A DNA stretch of 64,000 bases from Lysobacteraceae bacterium (GTDB lineage Bacteria; Pseudomonadota; Gammaproteobacteria; Xanthomonadales; Xanthomonadaceae): NCBI GenBank assembly GCA_004297225.1, contig SCUI01000009.1, positions 26,904 to 90,903 on the forward strand. The letters run 5' to 3'. The position numbers and the translations under genes are program-made. Positions 7,476 to 18,048 of the stretch are shown in pieces. Under the pieces are notes generated by a model. That model searched no databases. It saw only the letters and a list, made by a program, of their open reading frames with translations, and had not been told where the DNA came from. Positions within the stretch are counted from its first letter, which is position 1. Each line of letters starts with the position of its first letter.

Positions 7476-9826
7476 GGCATCAGTTCGGGGGAGTCGTCTG
7501 CGCCATCGTCGTTCGAAGGCGGCACGAGGTAGAGGTCCTCGCGGTAATAACCGAGGATAGCACGGCGCAAGCGGCTCTCCGTGTCGGGTCCGGCCGAGCC
7601 CAGGCCCTTGAGCTCGACCTCGAACTGGATCGAATTGCTCAGCTCGCCTTCGCGGTTGTGGAGGTAGCGGCGACCCACCAGGCGCACCGCCATGCAGCAG
7701 CTGTCCCATTGCACGCCGGCGATGCCTTCGAGCAGCTGGTTGTCCTCGATCGAATGGTAGTAGCGGCCGACGAGGCTCCACGAGGGCGACAGCGGATAGA
7801 GGAAATTCAGGTCCACCTGCTCGAGCACGTCGCGCCGGTAGCGGTAGGACAGGTTGACCACCCCGGTGTCGCCGACCAGGTAGCGGGTGCGCACGCTGGC
7901 CAGGTCCTTGCGCCGGAACTTGGGGTCCCACTGGTAGGACGCGCCCAGGCTCCAGCGGTCGTTGACCGCGTAGCTGGCGTCGGCGACCCAGGCCGACTTG
8001 CCGCGTTCCACCGGCGTTTCGCCCGGCACGATGACGCGGGATTCGTCGAAGTAGCGGATCTGGCCGAGGCTTGCCGACAGCTTCTCGCGGCCGTCGGACT
8101 GTCGCAGCAGGCGGGTGGAGACCGCCAGCGTGAGCTGGTTGGCATCGGTCTGGCGGTCGGCGCCGGTATAGCGGTTCTCGCGGAACAGCTGGCCCCAGCT
8201 GAAGGTCAGCGGCCGGGTGTCGAAGCGCGGCAGGTCGTCCTGGTCGCGATACGGCACGCGCAGGTAGAACATGCGTGGCTCGAGCGTCTGCAGGAAGCTT
8301 TCGCCGCCGATGCTCGTTGCGCGGTCGAAGAACAGACCGCCATCGAGCGAGGCGATCGGCAGGCTGCGGCTGGGCGCGTCGTCGCCGAGCTGCGCCGCAA
8401 GGGCGTCGTCCAGACGGTAGCTGGTGTAGCGCCACGAGATTTTTGGCGTCAGGAACCAGCTGGCGCCCTGCAGCGGCATGCTCGCGAACGGCTTGACGTC
8501 CAGGCGACTGCCGCCCGGGGCGGCCTCGTGATGGAAACGCACCGCCTCGGCATTGAGGCCGGCGTGAAGCCACGGGGTGAGCGGCTGCTCCCAGTCCAGC
8601 CAGGCGCGCGGCAAGCGGTCGTGCGGCAGGGCCTGGCTGTCCAGCGTGTAGTCCGCCAGTTGGTGGTGGTCGGCGGCGAGGCCCGCGCTCCAGTGCCGGC
8701 CGCGCCCGAACACGCCGATCACGCTGTTGAGCGAGTAGGGCGCGAGTCCGTCCACGTTGTTGCTGGAATCCTCCAGCACCCTGGGATCGCTGATCCAGTT
8801 CAGTTCCGCACGCCCCTCCCAACCCGGGAACAACGCCTGGCGGGCGTCGAAATGGAAGCGTGCGCGGTCGTCGCCGCGACGGTTGTCGAGCGAATAGCCC
8901 TTGGCCAGGAACTCAGCCGTTTCTTCTTCCCGTTCCCGGCTGGACAGGTCGTCGCTGGGCAGGTAGCTGAAATCCAGGTTGCCGACCCCCCCGTCCACCA
9001 GGTACCGGAACTCGGCGCCGAGCTGGAACCCGCGCCTGGTCATGAATCGGGGTTGCAGGGTCAGGTCGTAGTTCGGCGCCAGGTTGAGGTAGATCGGCTG
9101 GCGATAGTCGAAGCCGTTGCGGCTGGAGGAACCGATACCCGGATAGAGCAGCCCGGTGCGTCGCCGGTCGTCCACCGGGAACGGGAACCACGGCACGTAC
9201 AGCACCGGCACCTTGCCGATCCGCAGCACCGCGTTGTGGGCGACGCCCATGCCTTCGGCGGTGTCCACGTCGATGCGCTGCGCGCGCAGTTCCCAGCTTC
9301 GATCCTCGGGTGGGCAGGTGGAATAGGTGGCGCCGTACAGCGATCCCAGCGAGCCCTGCAGCTCGATGTGTTCGGCGCCGCCATTGCCGCGCCGGGATAC
9401 GAGCTGGTAGCGGACGTTGCGGATGTCGTGGCGGTCTTCGCCCTGGTTGCCTTCGGCTTCGTCGGCGACCAGGCGCATGCCGGCATCCTGGTAGCGGACG
9501 CTGCCGGTGGCGAAGTAATGGCCGGTGCCGGTATCGAAGGTCAGCTGGTCGGTGCCCAGGAACTGGTCGCCGCGGCGCAGGGCGACGTTGCCGGTGATCC
9601 GGCGGTTGGATTCCGGGCCGCTGATCTCGTCGCCTTCGATGTCCGTCGGCTGGCCGGCGCGCTCCTCGCTCGTCAGGTGGGTGGCCGGCTGCGCGTCCGG
9701 GAATGCCGGGATCGCGTCCTGCACCGGGCACAGGCGCCAGTCCGCGGGGCGGTCGTCGGCGGCATGCGCGGCCAGCGAGAAAGCGATGCAGACCGGCAGG
9801 GGCAGCAGTCGGAGGGCTTTGCGCAT
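7472..9826 (-). CDS. lptD: LPS-assembly outer-membrane protein LptD
   Basis: Outer-membrane barrel that, plugged by LptE, inserts lipopolysaccharide into the outer leaflet. The 784-residue protein has a signal peptide of about 22 residues, an LptA-like beta-jellyroll domain (about 50-200: RITGNVALRRGDQFLGTD, GSVRYQD) and a C-terminal barrel. Four cysteines sit where the essential rearranging disulfides occur: Cys33, Cys171 and the adjacent pair at about 710-711. It is followed directly by its chaperone gene surA and preceded, 10 bases away, by the cobalamin adenosyltransferase gene. Confidence 0.97.
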   Translation of the reverse strand: MRKALRLLPLPVCIAFSLAAHAADDRPADWRLCPVQDAIPAFPDAQPATHLTSEERAGQPTDIEGDEISGPESNRRITGNVALRRGDQFLGTDQLTFDTGTGHYFATGSVRYQDAGMRLVADEAEGNQGEDRHDIRNVRYQLVSRRGNGGAEHIELQGSLGSLYGATYSTCPPEDRSWELRAQRIDVDTAEGMGVAHNAVLRIGKVPVLYVPWFPFPVDDRRRTGLLYPGIGSSSRNGFDYRQPIYLNLAPNYDLTLQPRFMTRRGFQLGAEFRYLVDGGVGNLDFSYLPSDDLSSREREEETAEFLAKGYSLDNRRGDDRARFHFDARQALFPGWEGRAELNWISDPRVLEDSSNNVDGLAPYSLNSVIGVFGRGRHWSAGLAADHHQLADYTLDSQALPHDRLPRAWLDWEQPLTPWLHAGLNAEAVRFHHEAAPGGSRLDVKPFASMPLQGASWFLTPKISWRYTSYRLDDALAAQLGDDAPSRSLPIASLDGGLFFDRATSIGGESFLQTLEPRMFYLRVPYRDQDDLPRFDTRPLTFSWGQLFRENRYTGADRQTDANQLTLAVSTRLLRQSDGREKLSASLGQIRYFDESRVIVPGETPVERGKSAWVADASYAVNDRWSLGASYQWDPKFRRKDLASVRTRYLVGDTGVVNLSYRYRRDVLEQVDLNFLYPLSPSWSLVGRYYHSIEDNQLLEGIAGVQWDSCCMAVRLVGRRYLHNREGELSNSIQFEVELKGLGSAGPDTESRLRRAILGYYREDLYLVPPSNDDGADDSPELMP

Positions 9827-9836
9827 GCGAGGTTCC

Positions 9837-10385
9837 TCAGCGGCGCTCGTGGTTCCAGGTCACTTCGCCGGCGCCGCTGGCCCTGGCGAGCACGCGCGAC
9901 AGCACGAACAGCAGGTCCGACAGGCGGTTCAGGTAGCGCAGGGGCTGTGGGCGCACTGTTTCCAGGCGCGAAAGCGTCACCGTCTCGCGCTCTGCGCGAC
10001 GGACGATCGTGCGTGCGAGGTGGCAACGCGCCGCCGCTTCACCGCCACCGGGCAGGATGAATTCCTTCAGCGGCGGGAGGTCGGCGTTGTAGCCGTCGAG
10101 CGCGTGCTCCAGCGCGTCGACGTCGGCGTCATGGATCGCGGCGTGTCCCGGGATGCACAGTTCGCCTCCCAGGTCGAACAGCTGGTGCTGGATCCGCGTC
10201 AGCAACTCGCGGATCGGGTCCGGCACGGGCGCCGCCAGCAGCACGCCGATCGCGCAGTTCGCCTCGTCGATGGTGCCGTATGCGCTGACCCGGGCCGAAT
10301 CCTTGGCCACGCGGCTGCCGTCGCCCAGCCCGGTGCTGCCGTCGTCGCCGGTGCGCGTGTAGATCTTCGACAGCCGGTTGCCCAT
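9837..10385 (-). CDS. Cob(I)alamin adenosyltransferase, PduO type
   Basis: Transfers the adenosyl group of ATP to cob(I)alamin to make coenzyme B12. The 182-residue length and motifs fit the PduO/MMAB trimeric family: N-terminal ATP-binding YTRTGDDGSTGLGDG with VAKDSARVSAYGTIDEAN, then FILPGGGEAAARCHLARTIVRRAER, and RYLNRLSDLLFVLSR. It lies 6 bases after the DUF6580 gene and 10 bases before lptD. No B12-dependent enzyme is encoded in the window, so the coenzyme's user is elsewhere. Confidence 0.95.
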   Translation of the reverse strand: MGNRLSKIYTRTGDDGSTGLGDGSRVAKDSARVSAYGTIDEANCAIGVLLAAPVPDPIRELLTRIQHQLFDLGGELCIPGHAAIHDADVDALEHALDGYNADLPPLKEFILPGGGEAAARCHLARTIVRRAERETVTLSRLETVRPQPLRYLNRLSDLLFVLSRVLARASGAGEVTWNHERR

Positions 10386-10391
10386 GCGGGC

Positions 10392-10964
10392 TCAGGCCGT
10401 CTGCGCGGCCAGCACCGGGAGGCGGCGGCGCAGCAAGGCGAAGCCGCCGAACAGGATCGCCGCGTAGGCCAGCGTGCCCAGCAGCGTCCACTGGAAGAAC
10501 GGGATGCCGGCGACCAGGGCGGAGGCGAGGCCGGCGGCGGTCTGCGGATAGAACGGCGATGCGATCCACGCGGCGAAGTTGGTCACCAGGAAGAACAGCA
10601 CCGAGCCCGCGAGCGAATAACCCAGCAGGCGGCCGCCGGTGATGCCGCCGCGCAGGCGCAGCCCCATCAAGGTGGTCAGCACGATGCAGGCGTACACGGA
10701 CCAGAAGCTGATGCCGCCCAGGTACCCGGCATAGCCGTTGCCGAGCACGGCGGCCATCACCAGGTCCGAGGCCAGCAACGCCAGCAGCGGCACCGCGAAC
10801 GCCCAGGCCCGGGAGGCGAAGAAGGCGCCGCCGAACAGCGCGATCGCTTCCACCGGCGAGAAGTTCGGTGGATGCGGCAGCAGCCGCGAGAGCGCGGCCA
10901 GCAGGATCAGGAAGGCCAGCACCAGCGGGCCGGGGGCAAGGACGGTGGGGGCGTTTGCTTTCAT
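10392..10964 (-). CDS. DUF6580-family integral membrane protein
   Basis: A protein of 190 residues with five or six hydrophobic helices and the conserved N-terminal block PPNFSPVEAIALFGGAFF, followed by ALLASDLVMA, which I recognise from DUF6580. The family resembles small-molecule ECF-type S components in size and layout, but that is inference. An in-frame start at 11045 exists, but it would overlap divergent ubiH; the ATG at 10964 is preferred. The adjacency to a cobalamin adenosyltransferase suggests a possible link to B12 or another vitamin. Confidence 0.75.
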   Translation of the reverse strand: MKANAPTVLAPGPLVLAFLILLAALSRLLPHPPNFSPVEAIALFGGAFFASRAWAFAVPLLALLASDLVMAAVLGNGYAGYLGGISFWSVYACIVLTTLMGLRLRGGITGGRLLGYSLAGSVLFFLVTNFAAWIASPFYPQTAAGLASALVAGIPFFQWTLLGTLAYAAILFGGFALLRRRLPVLAAQTA

Positions 10965-11006
10965 CGTGGGCGCGTGCTGCCTGGGAACCGGTAGCATAGC
11001 GCAGCC

Positions 11007-12272
11007 ATGATCGAGCACGCGCAGGCGACGGCAGGAGCGGGTCACGACGTCGTCATCGTCGGCGGCGGCCTGGTTGGCGCGAGCCTCGCGATCGCGCTGT
11101 CGCGTATCGGGATGGACGCGGCGCTGGTGGAGGCGACGCCGCCAGGCGCGCTGCCGGCGGTGTTCGACCAGCGCAACCTGAGCTTCGCCGAGGCGACCGT
11201 GAACGCGCTGACGGCCCTCGGGGTGATGCAGCGACTTGCGTCGTCACCCGCGCCGATCCGCACCATCCACGTCTCGCGCGCCGGCGATTACGGTCGCGTG
11301 CGCCTGCGGGCGCGCGAACACGGCCGGGACGCCTTCGGGCAGGTGGTGGTCGCCAGCGATTTCGGCGCGGCGCTGGAGGCGCGCCTGTCGGAATTGCCGG
11401 GGCTGGCGCGTTATCGGCCGGCGCGCTTCATCGGGTTCGACGACGGCGACGACCAGGCACGGGTGCTGCGGCTGGCGCTCGCGGACGGACGCGAGCAACG
11501 GCTCCGTGCGCGGCTGCTGGTCGCGGCCGATGGTGCCCACAGTGCGGTGCGCGCAGCGATCGGGATCGGCGCCGGCTCGTGGGACTATGGCCACGACCTG
11601 TTCGTCGCGCGCATGCGCGGTCGACACGCGCCCGACGGCGACGCCTGGGAGCGTTTCGGCGACCACGGGCCGACCGCATTGCTGCCGCGCGGGGACGGCC
11701 ATTACGGGGTGGTGCACGGGGTGGCGCGTGGCGAAGCCGACGCGGTCGCCGCACTCGACGACGCTGCCTGGCTCGCGCGCGTCCAGCGTGCGTTCGGCTG
11801 GCGCGTAGGCGAATTCCTCGGTACCGGGCCGCGCAGCCGCTACCCGGCCGTGCGCCTGGTGGCGTCGGCCACGACCGCGCCGCGCGCGGCGCTGGTCGGC
11901 AACGCCGCGCAGTCGCTGCATCCGGTCGGCGCGCAAGGCTTCAACCTGGGTTTGCGCGATGCGCTGACCCTGGCCGAGCTGCTGGAGCAGGGCGGCGACC
12001 CCGGCAGCGAGGCATTGCTTGCCGAGTACGCCCGCCGGCGCGCGGAGGACCGGCGGCGGACGCTCGAGTTCTCGCACGGCCTGGCGCTGGCCACCGGCCA
12101 GCCCGCCGCGCTGGCCCGGCCGTTGCGCAGCGCCGGCATGCTGGCCGCAGCACGCGTGCCTTCGCTGCAGGGTTGGCTGGTTGGCGGTGCAATGGGCTAC
12201 CGCGGCGAAGTGCCGCGCTTGTGCCGCGCGCCCGCGGCCGCGACCGTGCCGCCGGGAGCCGCGCCGCCATGA
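11007..12272 (+). CDS. ubiH: UbiH-family FAD monooxygenase (ubiquinone biosynthesis)
   Basis: FAD-dependent aromatic hydroxylase of ubiquinone ring modification, probably the C4 hydroxylation. The 421-residue protein has the Rossmann fingerprint DVVIVGGGLVGASLAIAL near the N terminus, the central DG motif LLVAADGAHSAVR and the second FAD motif ALVGNAAQSLHPVGAQGFNLGLRDALTL. The usual GD of that last motif reads GN here. The gene starts only 42 bases from the divergent DUF6580 gene. Its stop overlaps the start of a second hydroxylase (ATGA). Confidence 0.93.
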   Translation: MIEHAQATAGAGHDVVIVGGGLVGASLAIALSRIGMDAALVEATPPGALPAVFDQRNLSFAEATVNALTALGVMQRLASSPAPIRTIHVSRAGDYGRVRLRAREHGRDAFGQVVVASDFGAALEARLSELPGLARYRPARFIGFDDGDDQARVLRLALADGREQRLRARLLVAADGAHSAVRAAIGIGAGSWDYGHDLFVARMRGRHAPDGDAWERFGDHGPTALLPRGDGHYGVVHGVARGEADAVAALDDAAWLARVQRAFGWRVGEFLGTGPRSRYPAVRLVASATTAPRAALVGNAAQSLHPVGAQGFNLGLRDALTLAELLEQGGDPGSEALLAEYARRRAEDRRRTLEFSHGLALATGQPAALARPLRSAGMLAAARVPSLQGWLVGGAMGYRGEVPRLCRAPAAATVPPGAAPP

Positions 12273-13447
12273 ACCGTGGCCGCGAGCTCGACGTGGTCGT
12301 GGTCGGCGGCGGCGTGGTCGGCGCCGCCTGTGCGCTGGCGCTGGCGGGCCAGGGCCTGCAGACGATGCTGGTGGAACCGTCGCCGCCGGTTCCGTGGTCG
12401 CGCGACAAGCCCGACCTGCGCGTGTATGCCTTCGCTGCCGACAACGCCCTGCTGTTCGATTCCCTGGGGGCCTGGGCATCGGTCCTCGCGGCGCGGGTCC
12501 AGCCGTACCGCCGCATGCGCGTCTGGGACGCGGGCGGCGGCGGCGAGCTCGACATCGACGCCGACACGCTGGGACGCCGCGAGCTGGGCTGGATCGTCGA
12601 ACACGGTTTGCTGCTGGACCGCCTGTGGGCACTGCTGCCGGCCGCCGGCGTGCGCTTGCGCTGCCCGGCGCGCGTGGAAGCGTTGCAGGACGATGGCGAT
12701 TGCGTCCGCCTGCGGCTGGACGACGGTTCGCAGGTCCAGGCGCGCCTCGCGGTGGCGGCCGATGGCGCGCAGTCGAGCCTGCGGCGCCTGGCCGGCATCG
12801 AAGTGGACGTCCACGAGCATGGCCAGCGCGGCGTGGTCGGCTACGTCGCCACCGAGCGGCCGCACGAAGACACCGCCTGGCAGCGGTTCCTGCCAGGCGG
12901 GCCGCTGGCGTTGCTGCCGTCTGCAGGCGGCCATTGCTCGATCGTGTGGTCGCTGCCCGACGCCGAAGCCGCGCGGGTGCTGGCGCTGGACGATGCGGCG
13001 TTCGGACGGGAACTCGGTCGTGCCTTCGACCGACGCCTGGGCGAGGTGCGGCCGGTGTCGCCGCGCGCCGCGTTCCCGCTGCGCCGGCAGCTGGCGCGCG
13101 AATACGTCCGCGGGCGCGTGCTGGTGCTCGGCGACGCCGCCCACGTGGTGCATCCGCTCGCCGGGCAGGGCGTCAACCTGGGATTGCGCGATGTCGCGGC
13201 GCTGCGCGACCTGGTCGCGGCGGCCGCCGGCGCGAACGGCGACTGGCACGCGGCCTCGCGCCTGGCGCGCTGGGCGCGCGCGCGGCGGAGCGAGGACACG
13301 CTGGCGGCACATGCGTTCAGCGGCATCGACCGGGTGTTCCGCAGCGAAAACCCCGCGGCGGTATTGCTGCGGGGCCCGTTGCTGTCGCTGGCGGGGCGCG
13401 TCCCGCCGCTTTCGCGCGCGCTCTGGCGGAAAGCGGCGGGCGCCTGA
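12269..13447 (+). CDS. ubiI: UbiI/VisC-type FAD monooxygenase (ubiquinone biosynthesis)
   Basis: Second ring hydroxylase of the ubiquinone pathway, of the UbiI/UbiF/VisC group. The 392-residue protein has DVVVVGGGVVGAACALAL near residue 8, RVYAFAADNALLFDSLG, LAVAADGAQSSLR, and the complete LVLGDAAHVVHPLAGQGVNLG FAD motif. It overlaps ubiH by four bases. Whether it acts at C5 (UbiI) or C6 (UbiF) cannot be decided from sequence; some bacteria use one broad enzyme. It converges on the EF-hand gene with three bases between stop codons. Confidence 0.88.
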   Translation: MNRGRELDVVVVGGGVVGAACALALAGQGLQTMLVEPSPPVPWSRDKPDLRVYAFAADNALLFDSLGAWASVLAARVQPYRRMRVWDAGGGGELDIDADTLGRRELGWIVEHGLLLDRLWALLPAAGVRLRCPARVEALQDDGDCVRLRLDDGSQVQARLAVAADGAQSSLRRLAGIEVDVHEHGQRGVVGYVATERPHEDTAWQRFLPGGPLALLPSAGGHCSIVWSLPDAEAARVLALDDAAFGRELGRAFDRRLGEVRPVSPRAAFPLRRQLAREYVRGRVLVLGDAAHVVHPLAGQGVNLGLRDVAALRDLVAAAAGANGDWHAASRLARWARARRSEDTLAAHAFSGIDRVFRSENPAAVLLRGPLLSLAGRVPPLSRALWRKAAGA

Positions 13448-13450
13448 CCG

Positions 13451-14194
13451 TCACTGCGTCATCGGGTCGATCCAGTCCTTCATTTCGGCGCGGGTCAGCC
13501 GGCCGTTGTCGTCGAGGTCCACCACGTGGAACTCGCGCATCAGGTCGGGATTGCCGCTGCCCTCGCGACGGGTGATGACGCCGTCGCCGTTGTCGTCCAT
13601 GGCGTCGAAGTCGACTCGGTAGTTCGGCGAGATCGAATTGCCGGGATGGTCGGTGAAGGTGACGTTGTCGTTGCCGACCATCGCCGGGCGATCCGAGCGC
13701 GGCGACGCCGGCACCACCACCTGCGGCGGTGTCGCGGCGGCGGCGACGCCGACGCGGGAGGCGAACTGGGCATCGGCAGCCGCCGAATCGGCGACGGCAC
13801 CGGCTGCGCGCGCGACCTCCGCGGCCTGGTCGGCAGCCTCGGCCGCATCCTTGGTCACCATGTGCCCGGTGGCGGCATCGTCGGCCACGGCATGGGCGTG
13901 GGCGGCAGCGCCAGCGGCCATTCCGGCCGCGACGGCGGCCTGTTCGGCGTTGTCCCGGGCGACGTCGGCGGTGACTTCGGCGGTGGCATCGATGGTCGCA
14001 TCGGCGACGACGTCGGCCGTGGCGGCGGCAGCCTGCGCATCGAGCGCATCGGCGGTGGCCTCTGTGGCCGCATCCGCGGCGGCTTCGGCTTCGATCTGTG
14101 CCTTCTGCTGCTCGGCGGTCTGGGCAAAGGCCGGGGTGGCCAGGCCCAGGCCCGACAGCAGGGCGACGGTAAGGGTGAGGTGCTTGCGGGTCAT
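13451..14194 (-). CDS. Exported alanine-rich EF-hand protein
   Basis: A 247-residue protein with a signal peptide ending PAFAQ. Residues ~25-150 are extremely Ala/Asp/Glu-rich (repeated AxxAADAA-type heptads), probably a long helix or coiled coil. The C terminus carries two EF-hand loops: DAMDDNGDGVITRREG and DLDDNGRLTRAEMKD, both with the DxNG(D/R) core for calcium binding. The second loop is less canonical. I recognise no named family for the whole protein; a periplasmic or secreted calcium-binding role is inferred from the loops and the signal peptide. Confidence 0.8.
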   Translation of the reverse strand: MTRKHLTLTVALLSGLGLATPAFAQTAEQQKAQIEAEAAADAATEATADALDAQAAAATADVVADATIDATAEVTADVARDNAEQAAVAAGMAAGAAAHAHAVADDAATGHMVTKDAAEAADQAAEVARAAGAVADSAAADAQFASRVGVAAAATPPQVVVPASPRSDRPAMVGNDNVTFTDHPGNSISPNYRVDFDAMDDNGDGVITRREGSGNPDLMREFHVVDLDDNGRLTRAEMKDWIDPMTQ

Positions 14195-14279
14195 GGATTG
14201 CCTCGCTGGTGGGGGAACCCGGCGAGGTTCGCCCGGAAGCGATCAAGCAGCCGTCAATCGGGCGCGGCGGGACTGAACC

Positions 14280-14849
14280 TCAGTAAAAGGTCCCGCCCAG
14301 CTCGCCATAGCTACGCAGCACCGCGCAGGCTTCCGGTCGCAACAAGTCGCGGGCGACGGCGATCCCGCGTCGTTCGAGTTCCCCCACCCAGTCCGCGGGC
14401 AGCGGACCCTCGTCGAACTCGGTGAGCGCCATCACGTCTTCTGCACGCGCGCCGATGAGCAGCCGGTCGATGCCGGCCCAGAAGCTGGCGCCATAACACT
14501 GGCAGCATGGCTGCGACGAGGTGGCCAGGACCATCCGCGCGCCATCCTCGTTGAGTCGCGAACGCTGCAGGCGCTGTTGCGCCAGCATCAGTGCCATGGT
14601 CTCGGCGTGCGCCACCGAGCAGCTTTGCTGCAGCACGCGGTTGACGCCGACGGCGACCACCCGGTCGTGCCCGTCGAACACCGCGGCGCCAAACGGGCCG
14701 CCACTGCGCGCCTCGACGTTGCGCCGCGACAGTTCGATGGCGAAAGCCACCTTGGCCTCGTCGCCGGCGAAGTCGCGCCCGGCCAGGTCGAGTTCCAGGA
14801 CCCACAAGGGCAGCGTCAGGTGCAGCTGCGCCGGCAACGGCATCGCCAT
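14280..14849 (-). CDS. Nucleoside/cytosine deaminase-fold protein
   Basis: A 189-residue zinc hydrolase of the cytidine deaminase superfamily. Its motif pair is HAETMAL (zinc ligand His81, proton shuttle Glu83) and SQPCCQC with PCxxC cysteines Cys115 and Cys118, followed by ASFWAGIDRLLIGA. The FGAAVFDGHDRVVAVGVN stretch is like that of guanine deaminases. Substrate is not determinable here; guanine or a modified purine is plausible. The start is 7 bases downstream of the glnS stop, so it is likely cotranscribed. Confidence 0.85.
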   Translation of the reverse strand: MAMPLPAQLHLTLPLWVLELDLAGRDFAGDEAKVAFAIELSRRNVEARSGGPFGAAVFDGHDRVVAVGVNRVLQQSCSVAHAETMALMLAQQRLQRSRLNEDGARMVLATSSQPCCQCYGASFWAGIDRLLIGARAEDVMALTEFDEGPLPADWVGELERRGIAVARDLLRPEACAVLRSYGELGGTFY

Positions 14850-14856
14850 CCCGCGC

Positions 14857-16601
<1,745 letters not shown>

Positions 16602-16605
<4 letters not shown>

Positions 16606-17018
16606 CGGTGGAATTCCCCCGCCGCCTCGGGCTGGTAGCGGATGCCCAGCACCTGCAGGCGCGTGCTGCGGCCGCCCGGAAGCGGCCAGTCGATGGTCTG
16701 CCCGGCGCGCAGGCCGAGCAGGGCGCTGCCGACCGGCGCCAGGATCGAGACCTTGTCCGGACTGCCATCGGCATCGCGCGGGTAGACCAGGGTCAGCTCG
16801 CGCTCCTCGCCGGTGGCTTCGTCGCGGAAGCGCGCGGTCGAGTTCATGGTGATGGCGTCGGGCGGCATGTCGCGCGGCTCGCGCACTTCGGCGCGCGCGA
16901 GTTCGTCCCGCAGGGGGTCGTATTGCGCGCCCGAATACGCCGGCTGCTCGAGCAGCGCTTCCAGGCGGTCGCAATCCAGGCGGGACAGGACAAGGGTGGG
17001 GCGACCGGTCTCGGTCAT
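16602..17018 (-). CDS. rnk: Regulator of nucleoside diphosphate kinase (GreA/GreB C-terminal fold)
   Basis: A 138-residue protein with a short N-terminal coiled segment (LDCDRLEALLEQPAYS...LRDELARAEV) and a GreA/GreB-type FKBP-like C-terminal domain (ELTLVYPRDADGSPDKVSILAPVGSALLGLRAGQTIDWPLPGG). Rnk proteins bind RNA polymerase but lack the long coiled coil needed for transcript cleavage. The ATG at 17018 was chosen over an in-frame start six codons upstream because it begins at the family's usual MTE-type N terminus. It is coupled to glnS by a four-base overlap. Confidence 0.9.
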
Positions 17019-17090
17019 GGCAGGACTCCAAAGCAACGCGGGCGGAGCGTCGTGCGCCCCGCCCGCCAGTCGATCGAATGCCTGTCAACC

Positions 17091-18026
17091 TTAGCCGTTG
17101 CGGGCTTCGGGTTCAACCTCGGCGGGCGGCTCGAACAGTTCGGGGGGCAGGTCCCGGAACACCTGCGCCACGCTGCCGAGGAAGCCGGCCATGGCCGAGC
17201 TGCGCCGCCAGGCCATGGCGATGCGGCGGCTCGGCGGCGGGTCCCGGAACGGCACCAGGTGGATGTCCTCGCTGCGGGCGACGGGTGGCTTCACCGACAG
17301 CACCGGCAGCAGGGTCACGCCGACGTGCGCGGCCACCATCTGCCGCAGGGTCTCCAGGCTGGTCGCCTGGAACTCGGACTTCTCGCTGGCCCCGGCCATC
17401 CGGCACACATCCAGCGCCTGGTCGCGCAGGCAGTGGCCGTCCTCGAGCAGCAGCAGGCGCTCGCCGGCGAGGTCGGCCATGTCGAGCGACGGCGCAGCCG
17501 CCAGCCGGTGCCGCACCGGCACGGCCAGCAGGAAGGGTTCCTCGAACAGGAATTCCACATGCAGCGATTCGTCGTGCAGCGGCAGGGCGAGCAACGCGGC
17601 GTCGAGCCTGCCCTCGTGCAGGCGATCCAGCAGCACGGGCGACTTTTCCTCCACCAGCAGCAGTTCCAGCCTGGGGAAGCGTTCGCGCAGCCGCGGCACC
17701 ACGTGCGGCAACAGGTACGGCCCCAGGGTCGGGAAGATGCCGAGGCGGACGGTGCCGGCCTCCGGATCGCGGCTGCGGCGCGCGGCTTCCTTCATCTGTG
17801 CGACTTCCGCGAGCACGCGCCGCGCCCGCTCGGCCATGTCGTGGCCGGCGGGGGTCAGCATCACCTTGCGGGGGGCGCGCTCGACCAGCGCCACCCCGAG
17901 CTCCTCCTCCAGCTTGCGCACCTGCGTGGACAGCGTCGGCTGGCTGACGAAGCAGGCCGCCGCGGCCCGGCCGAAATGCCGGTGATCGGCCAGCGCCACC
18001 AGGTACTGGAGGTCGCGCAGGTTCAT
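17091..18026 (-). CDS. oxyR: Peroxide-sensing LysR regulator OxyR
   Basis: LysR-type activator that switches on peroxide defence when a disulfide forms. The 311-residue protein has a winged helix at residues 1-60 (FGRAAAACFVSQPTLSTQVRKLEEELG) and an effector domain. Cys199 and Cys208 in EDGHCLRDQALDVC coincide with the two redox cysteines of E. coli OxyR. It lies 22 bases after ahpF, in the ahpC-ahpF-oxyR order known from Xanthomonas, so it probably can be read from the ahpC promoter and thereby autoregulated. Confidence 0.96.
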   Translation of the reverse strand: MNLRDLQYLVALADHRHFGRAAAACFVSQPTLSTQVRKLEEELGVALVERAPRKVMLTPAGHDMAERARRVLAEVAQMKEAARRSRDPEAGTVRLGIFPTLGPYLLPHVVPRLRERFPRLELLLVEEKSPVLLDRLHEGRLDAALLALPLHDESLHVEFLFEEPFLLAVPVRHRLAAAPSLDMADLAGERLLLLEDGHCLRDQALDVCRMAGASEKSEFQATSLETLRQMVAAHVGVTLLPVLSVKPPVARSEDIHLVPFRDPPPSRRIAMAWRRSSAMAGFLGSVAQVFRDLPPELFEPPAEVEPEARNG

Positions 18027-18048
18027 CGCGCTGGCCCGCGGCCGCGGC

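Noticed and set aside
10965..11006. Possible cobalamin riboswitch upstream of the adenosyltransferase operon
   Set aside because: Only 42 bases separate the divergent starts, much shorter than a B12 riboswitch, and no B12-box-like sequence is seen.
17038..17066. GC-rich inverted repeat between oxyR and rnk as a terminator
   Set aside because: An 8-bp stem exists but without a T-run on either side; it may be chance in this GC-rich context.
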